Shown here piece by piece: positions 61,100 to 61,199 of a stretch of DNA of 61,199 bases (the stretch's first letter is position 1; every line of letters starts with the position of its first letter). Location: positions 1 to 61,199 of the forward strand of contig NZ_SCMX01000041.1 of assembly GCF_005503625.1 (NCBI RefSeq), written 5' to 3'. The notes under the pieces are model-generated. The model was not told the origin of the DNA. It was given only the letters and a program-made list of their open reading frames with translations, and searched no databases. Origin of the DNA: Cupriavidus sp. 2SB. Its GTDB lineage: Bacteria > Pseudomonadota > Gammaproteobacteria > Burkholderiales > Burkholderiaceae. Made by a program: the position numbers and the translations under genes.

Positions 61100-61199
61100 C
61101 CAAACAACCGATAAGTGTGGGCGCTTGATGGCGAACGCCGCTGAGGACTTCGGGTTCTTAGTGTTGCTTCAAAAGTATCAAGTGCTCGCACAGTAAAAC

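Noticed and set aside
61100..61199. Start of 16S rRNA inside the window
   Set aside because: The conserved AGAGTTTGATC beginning of 16S is not reached; only leader sequence after boxA is present.
1..61199. CRISPR arrays, tRNA genes, insertion sequences
   Set aside because: No regularly spaced direct repeats, no cloverleaf-type sequences and no transposase-like protein were seen on either strand.

Overview
The window is GC-rich DNA of a beta-proteobacterium of the order Burkholderiales, most likely Burkholderiaceae and Cupriavidus/Ralstonia-like. This rests on four orphan Bug/TctC-type periplasmic binding proteins, many LysR/IclR/TetR/GntR regulators beside small CoA and catabolic gene sets, and an rRNA-operon leader with boxA at the right end. 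The genus is an inference; the 16S gene itself starts just outside the window.

Layout. 1-3.7 kb: a graveyard of orphan RHS tips. There is one intact partial RHS C-terminus with toxin and immunity gene, a second RHS copy broken by an amber codon but keeping an Imm53-type immunity gene, two further RHS scraps, a DUF4304-like orphan immunity gene, a remnant of the first immunity family, and a PAAR spike gene. 3.9-7.4 kb: a DHA2-type MFS exporter, a LysR regulator and a membrane fatty-acid-hydroxylase/sterol-desaturase-family enzyme. 7.6-11.9 kb: an envelope module made of a Cys-repeat secreted protein, an EF-hand-like periplasmic protein, an OmpR/EnvZ-like two-component pair and a DUF4410-like lipoprotein. 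Near-identical direct-repeat operators occur on both sides of the two-component genes. 12-15 kb: MarR, a YbfB/YjiJ-type MFS, TetR with a paired operator, and a second PAAR protein. 15-21.9 kb: a tightly overlapped five-gene operon (TonB-dependent receptor, SBP_bac_5 protein, two permeases, fused double ATPase), probably for metallophore or metal-complex uptake. 22-24 kb: IclR regulator plus FAD monooxygenase. 24.3-26.6 kb: a Cys-repeat periplasmic protein, a CsbD-like protein and a DUF535 (VirK/YbjX) protein.

26.7-37.3 kb: a metabolic stretch with GntR and a ThDP enzyme, a DUF1996 lipoprotein with an unusual structured leader, a MaoC-like hydratase, MmgE/PrpD and acyl-CoA dehydrogenase, then a Bug protein, LysR and SDR. 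38-43 kb: the conserved stress trio PrkA-YeaH-SpoVR. 43-48.8 kb: a LuxR-type regulator, a large MscS-family channel, a small secreted protein built almost wholly of repeats, a small hypothetical and a histidine phosphatase. 49-58.6 kb: Bug plus TetR, divergent from IclR, an ADP-forming acyl-CoA synthetase, Bug, two DUF1254-family proteins and another Bug. 58.7-60.8 kb: a lipoprotein and a DnaQ-GIY-YIG nuclease fusion with a UvrC-like cysteine cluster. 60.8-61.2 kb: tandem promoters, boxB-like hairpin and boxA of an rRNA operon reading rightward.

The observations I rate most worth following are the shared OmpR-type operator around the two-component envelope module (7.5 and 11.0 kb), the SD-sequestering leader hairpin and nearby palindrome before the DUF1996 lipoprotein (29.1 kb), the layered RHS toxin/immunity remains (0-3.4 kb), the all-repeat secreted DGAR protein (47.2 kb) and the exonuclease/GIY-YIG/Fe-S-type fusion (59.2 kb).
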